Source: Lasiosphaeria ovina
Lineage: Eukaryota; Ascomycota; Sordariomycetes; Sordariales; Lasiosphaeriaceae
Length of the DNA stretch: 64,000 bases
NCBI GenBank assembly: GCA_033439765.1
Contig: JAULSN010000007.1
Span: 1,798,001 to 1,862,000 of the forward strand
Reading direction: 5' to 3'
Shown: positions 59,457 to 64,000 of the stretch, piece after piece
How positions within the stretch are numbered: position 1 is the stretch's first letter
Layout: each line of letters starts with the position of its first letter
Translations under genes and position numbers: made by a program
The notes under the pieces: generated by a model
Databases searched by the model: none
What the model was told of the DNA's origin: nothing
What the model saw: only the letters and a program-made list of their open reading frames with translations

Positions 59457-59821
59457 AACGGAAAAAGGGGGACATGACATGGGGGAAAACAAAACCTGTA
59501 TAAAGAAAGCGCCAACTGCCGAGAACTGGCTGCATATATCCTTTTCTCCTCTTCTCTTTCAACACACGCTTACACACACGCATACGGGGTACCTCACCCT
59601 GGGAGGAACACACGTCTATGAAAAGCAGTGTTGTTTTCTATCTTTTTTCTTTTTCTCTTTTTCACTCTCTTTATCATTGGCCTCTAGTCGAGTCAGCGAT
59701 GGGCAGCCAGGCGGCTGTCTATGCATTTTTATCGCAAAAGCCTTTTATATATATATGCCTACGCTGTGCTGTGCTTTGCCGTGTGCCCGTTGTCGTTTCG
59801 TGCCCGGTCGTCCTCTTCCTA

Positions 59822-59857
59822 CTCCGCCTCCGCCTCCGCCTCCGCCTCCGCCTCCGC
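59822..59857. repeat. CTCCGC hexamer array, six copies
   Basis: Six head-to-tail CTCCGC units, followed after ATGCT by GAGGCGG, which can pair with the array to form a hairpin. Confidence 0.9.
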
Positions 59858-60775
59858 ATGCTGAGGCGGAAGGGGTAGATTATTATCTACCTACCTACCT
59901 ATCTAGATATCCTGCTATAAAGGTCTTTGACTAGAAGCTATCATGCCAATGCCTCTCTTTCAAAGGGTGTTCATGTCTCGCCGTCCTGAGGAGAGATATC
60001 AGGTTGTACCTATTGTGTCGAGGGGGAGCGTAGGATGCCCGTGCATGTATCTAGAAAATTGTGTACGTACGTGGGGTGGAGATGGGGGAGACGTTGTAGA
60101 AGGCATAGCAAGGGAGAGAGAGCACGGCGATGCCAACGGAATGGAAAGGAGGAGTGGTTACTCGCCTTTAGGTGTTGGTCAAGGGACGGAGCTGGCCCTG
60201 TCTATTTGCCTTCGGTCGTCTCGTCTTGTCCAGATGCTTGTAGAGAATTCACGCTTCATGTCGATGAAGCATCTTTATATTCTGTACCGGTTTGGCTGCT
60301 CGTGGTGATGCACTATGTAGACCTACCCTCGTGTGTCCAACCAACGTAAGGTATTAAGTATTGTTTGGCTGTGTTGAAAGAGAAATACATCGAGTTGTAT
60401 AGCCTCGAAAAGACGTGGGAAATTTGAGAGAAGCAAGATGGGCATTGGCATAGATGGTGAAACATACAACCTAGGTTATTATGACCCAAGTAACTCTGCC
60501 TTCTGAGCAAGGCAATGTAGGTGAGGCGACAGACAAGGAGAGATCGGTTGATCGCTACGGAATACCACAGAAATTATTTTTTTCTCAAGGAAAAAAAAAA
60601 GAATTTGCTCTATGGGCAAAAAAGAGCAGAAAATCGTCAACCCTAGGAGGACTTCTAGTTCAATGATGCATGCGCGTGATAATGATCACAGGGTAAACAC
60701 TCCCCTGCTCAACCATGGCAGCGATGTCGATACTTGGGTGCGGGTTTCAGACGACATGTTCATCGAAACATGATT

Positions 60776-60868
60776 GGCTTGGTGGTCTAGTGGTATGATT
60801 CTCGCTTAGGGTCCACCCTACAGCTACTGTTCTGCGAGAGGTCCCGGGTTCAATCCCCGGCCAAGCCC
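60776..60868 (+). tRNA. tRNA-Pro (anticodon AGG) with a 21-nt intron
   Basis: The acceptor stem GGCTTGG/CCAAGCC is perfect, with discriminator C as expected for proline. The D arm includes TGGTCTAGTGGTATGA (A box). The anticodon stem CTCGC/GCGAG encloses TTAGGG, then an intron at about 60812-60832, then T, so the spliced loop is TTAGGGT with anticodon AGG. The intron sits one base 3' of the anticodon, the canonical position for nuclear tRNA introns. The T arm has GGGTTCAATCCCC (B box). A T5 run at 60916-60920 is the first downstream Pol III stop. The isolated location is normal for fungal tRNA genes. Confidence 0.95.
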
Positions 60869-63800
60869 CACATATATCATCTCGAGTTCTCTTGATCTTC
60901 ACGATGTCCCCTTCCTTTTTATTTTACTTACCTTTTTTGCTAAATTTAATTGAATCCGGCTTACTTATTATCTATCGGTAGCTGACCTTTTTGCCGTTGT
61001 GAAATAGTTGCGCTTCGTAGTTGCTAGAGAGCGGCAAATTATCTATCCTCGGCCTAGAGTTACAAAAGTGCAATAGACACCAATGCTCCGGACCAATAGC
61101 TAAATGTTGGTGCGGAATATGAGACTCCTTGTGGAATTTTGGCCAAAGTCAGTCTGTCGCTATATCTCCGTTGAGTAGCATTGGAGCATCCAACCCCATC
61201 ACTGCTTCCCGAAGCACTTAATCTAAATAGCCTTGGCCTGCCTCCCCCCGTGGATATCTTATCACAAAGCTGCTACGTGCAGCAAACAGTCTGCCGGTGG
61301 GCTTGCCATACCGGGTATGAGCGTGCGGAAGTGTCGTGTTACCATGGGGGTAACACAATTGCAGACACACACGTGCGCGGGACTCACGACCTCTTCCTGT
61401 CATCCGTTGCTGCTCTAAACGAGTTGTGTGACTTTAAGGTTGAAATGCATAGATTGCCACCCAGCCCCTATGCTCAGACGAACGGGTATCTGCAGAAATA
61501 TCTGTCGAGATATAGACGGTGTGGAAATGTTGTCCCGCTGGTCTAGCCAGGCCGAAAGGCTAAAAGACCGAGGACCTAAGTTTTCTATCTGGCAAAGGAC
61601 CGCTCGATTAGATTCGTGGGCGACAGCCGGAATCGACAGAACGGCGGAAACTGGAGGGCCGTCGCCGTTGATGCCTGCGTGATATTTCCCCACAGTACCA
61701 TGTCAAACTCCATCATGTGGTCTGACGCCGAGAACCGAGAAGTGGCAAGTCAAGTCAGCCCTGTCGAGGGGAGGAGCGGGATGTGCCTCGCCAACAGATA
61801 GTTCAAGAGCTTTAATGAGGCCCTGATAATATTTCACCGGACGGCCGAGCCCTGGTGTGGTCTGCAGCACCGGCCACCACGTGTGTGCGGTAGCACCAGG
61901 GTAATCTATCCCCAAATAGCCGGAAGAGAACTCCAATCTATGAGTTGCTATTTTGGTAGTCCCAATCCCATCTTTTCGACTTGCCCCACAATCGCCAAAG
62001 AGCGACACGGTGGCCCAGCACTCACATCCGCCGGACCAGGAAGATGGAATGCGGCAACGAACGACGACCGTCTCTTGTTTGGATCCACGCCGCTGGGAGA
62101 GAACCGCGGGGGTGGGAGCCTGTAGTAGCAGTCTGCGAGTAAACGGCAGAGGAGATAAGCAGGTTGGGCAACATGTAGGGATGTAGTTCAAGGAGCACTG
62201 CTGACTGCGTAGCCTTGTTTCGCGGAGCGTTCGGATCATCATCCTTGATCAAGATCCGAACTCCTGGGCCGCTTGGTTCCACGCGTGTGTCCGTCTGCCC
62301 AGGGCCTAGTGCGACTTCGCGGCCAACTGCCAAGCATTGCACCGAGAAGATTGGGTGAAGTATCGGCAAGGGAAGAGCCGACACAGGAGGACGGGACCCG
62401 GAAAAACGTGAACACCTGGGGAGCCACACGAGGGATGCCTCAACTTTGAGAGTCACATTTCCTTTGGCGGAATAGGGGCCGGAAGCTGTGCGGAAGAACA
62501 GGAGCACGGAAAGCTCGAGAACGGGTGACTCTGGGCTGACCCGCCTCCTGCTTGGTTGGCAGGTTTGCGCCACAGTATTGGAAATAACACGCTGTCTCGA
62601 GTATTTGGGTGCTTGGTGCAGAATTCGGATTTCTTGCCTGGTGCATTGAGAGATAATTTGATGAGAATGGGCACAGTCTGGGCTCTGGCCAGATCTGGTC
62701 ACCAGGAGGCGGGGGCATTTCCCCAGAGTCTTGGCAGGGGGTACTCCGTACCGGCGGCCGTGTAAAACGGCCTGGTGTCTTTTTAAAGCCATTGGTTGAC
62801 GGCAGACACCAGCTGGCCGCAAAGTTCTGGGCTTTGGAGAGAATGTGGGGGTTGTTCAAGGAATGCGAGCAGCACCGAAGTTGTGCCTTCTTGGCCTGGT
62901 CTCTCCATCCATTTGTCGCATCGTAGTTGACTGTGAAACACGCTGTCCATATCTAGGTACTTCGAACGGCAGGCTCGGTCCTTTGGCCCTCTCCTGTGCA
63001 TCTTTTGGTTGAGAGGGAAGGGCGGAGTAAAAGTTTATACGATGTTCCTTGGGAAGGAAGTCACGATGATCTAGATCGGTCCTGCCCGCAGCCCGATAAC
63101 TACTGAAAGGATACCCTGGGTTCTAGTTCTACGGTCACTGTGGATAGCATTGCGGCCAGCTTTCATGTGACGAGGAGCCGCCAATAGCAGTTCACCAGAT
63201 GCTACCTTGTGTTAGAAAATCGTCCGAAAAGAATCGGCTCAATTAATTGTCTCGGATACCTGTAATGTCTCACGATATCTTTGATATCGCCGTGCCGCCT
63301 CGACGTCGCCGGTCGACGGAACAAGCTGCTGCTCGTTGAATTGGAGAGAGAAGGGCAAGAAACACTAACAAAATCTGTGCCAAGAAACGGAAACCGCGGT
63401 GCCCACAAATCTGTTCGTTCTTAGTCCATCAGCTTTGGGCTGTTCAGTATTCCCGTTCTTGTCAACGATCATACCGACACATGGTAAAACGAGCCAGGAA
63501 GCTGTCTCGGTCAACATCGCATGCTGACCAAGTTTGGAACGATGGTTAGCATCGAGAATGCTTTTGCACAGAACACCATGGCTGCGGCGGACACGGCCTT
63601 CAGGGCCTTGACGACGGGGAGATAAGAAGCTTCATGGGTCGCCGATATTGACGACAGGGTAGAGCTGGCACCCCATTGGCTGGGGCGTGCTGCTTTGGGT
63701 GGCCGCGAGACGGTGGCAACCAGGCGCTCCATCTGATGAGCGACAGAGGGGTCGAAGCAGGCCCGCCGCGCGACAAGAAACCCCGTCGCGTCCCGCCCGT

Positions 63801-64000
63801 CCCGTTTTGCCAGCCGTTTGGCTGCTGATCGGTGCTCTCTTCAGTTCCTGGGCGGACAGACTCGGTGCCTCCAAATGCCCACTTTCCAGCTGAAGACGCA
63901 CAATCCAAGACAACCTATCCCGGCCATGCAGCGTCGGAGGGCTGGGCGCTGCGAGTGCAACGTCGCTTGTTCAAGTTATCGCTGCTCTGCCTCATGCGCA
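60869..64000. other. Terminal stretch without a recognisable gene
   Basis: About 3.1 kb to the window end with no supportable gene. The longest frame (62022-62822, minus) is compositionally flat, lacks conserved motifs and has no leader-like upstream sequence. A gene could start beyond 64000 and have its promoter here. Confidence 0.55.

Larger units (their letters stand above)
59216..60775. other. Intergenic region with simple repeats
   Basis: About 1.56 kb, beginning with the T-rich 3' region of the preceding gene. It contains a 17-nt G run (59440-59456), a six-copy CTCCGC array and CTAC/CTAT repeats near 59888-59910. No supportable gene. Confidence 0.6.

Noticed and set aside
62022..62822. 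266-residue minus-strand open frame
   Set aside because: Long by chance; no domain, no leader-like upstream sequence and flat composition.
1..64000. CRISPR arrays, intact transposons, rRNA, telomere repeats, secondary-metabolite cluster
   Set aside because: I looked for regularly spaced repeats, transposase/RT/integrase motifs, 5S rRNA, TTAGGG arrays and PKS/NRPS/P450 signatures on both strands and saw none.

Overview
The window is nuclear DNA of a filamentous ascomycete, most likely a Sordariomycete. The evidence is short spliceosomal introns of about 46 to 170 nt with GTRNGT donors and CTAAY-type branch sites, CT-rich leaders, Pezizomycotina-type protein families (DUF3433, fungal-rhodopsin/PTH11-type receptor, CE2-like esterase, fungal coiled-coil proteins) and intron-containing tRNA genes. 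There is no bacterial operon structure, no rRNA, no CRISPR array and no intact transposase or reverse transcriptase. All exon joins given here were worked out by hand from splice signals and reading phase; none has transcript support.

Layout. Positions 1-8936 hold no recognisable gene. A C2H2 regulator resembling MtfA (8937-9992) sits alone between this stretch and a second empty stretch (9993-17848). A tRNA-Gly(TCC) gene and a decayed tandem copy follow (17849-18115), then a five-exon membrane-anchored CE2/SGNH esterase on the minus strand (18612-20254). A small coiled-coil protein (23420-23965) and a fungal orphan protein with a possible nuclease-like core (25506-26550) come next.

Positions 27249-45136 are the gene-dense housekeeping block. 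It contains an SPP1-type PHD subunit of the Set1/COMPASS complex, divergent from the mitochondrial copper chaperone SCO1; choline kinase; a two-copy DUF3433 membrane protein; a CECR5/HDHD5-type HAD phosphatase; and a long coiled-coil protein that appears to begin at TTG rather than ATG.

Positions 45137-52719 are again sparse, with one possible small TATA-driven gene and a cluster of tRNA-like and repeat relics. Then come a fungal-rhodopsin (PTH11-like) receptor with a 19-nt microexon (52720-54421), a Ser/Pro-rich protein of unknown function (57650-59215) and an intron-containing tRNA-Pro(AGG) (60776-60868). The last 3.1 kb looks non-coding.

The genes do not form a pathway or biosynthetic cluster. 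They are independent housekeeping, signalling and membrane functions in alternating orientation. The best leads for something undescribed are the TTG-start gene with its adjacent hairpin, the orphan protein at 25506-26550, and the tRNA-like/inverted-repeat cluster near 49.8-50.3 kb.
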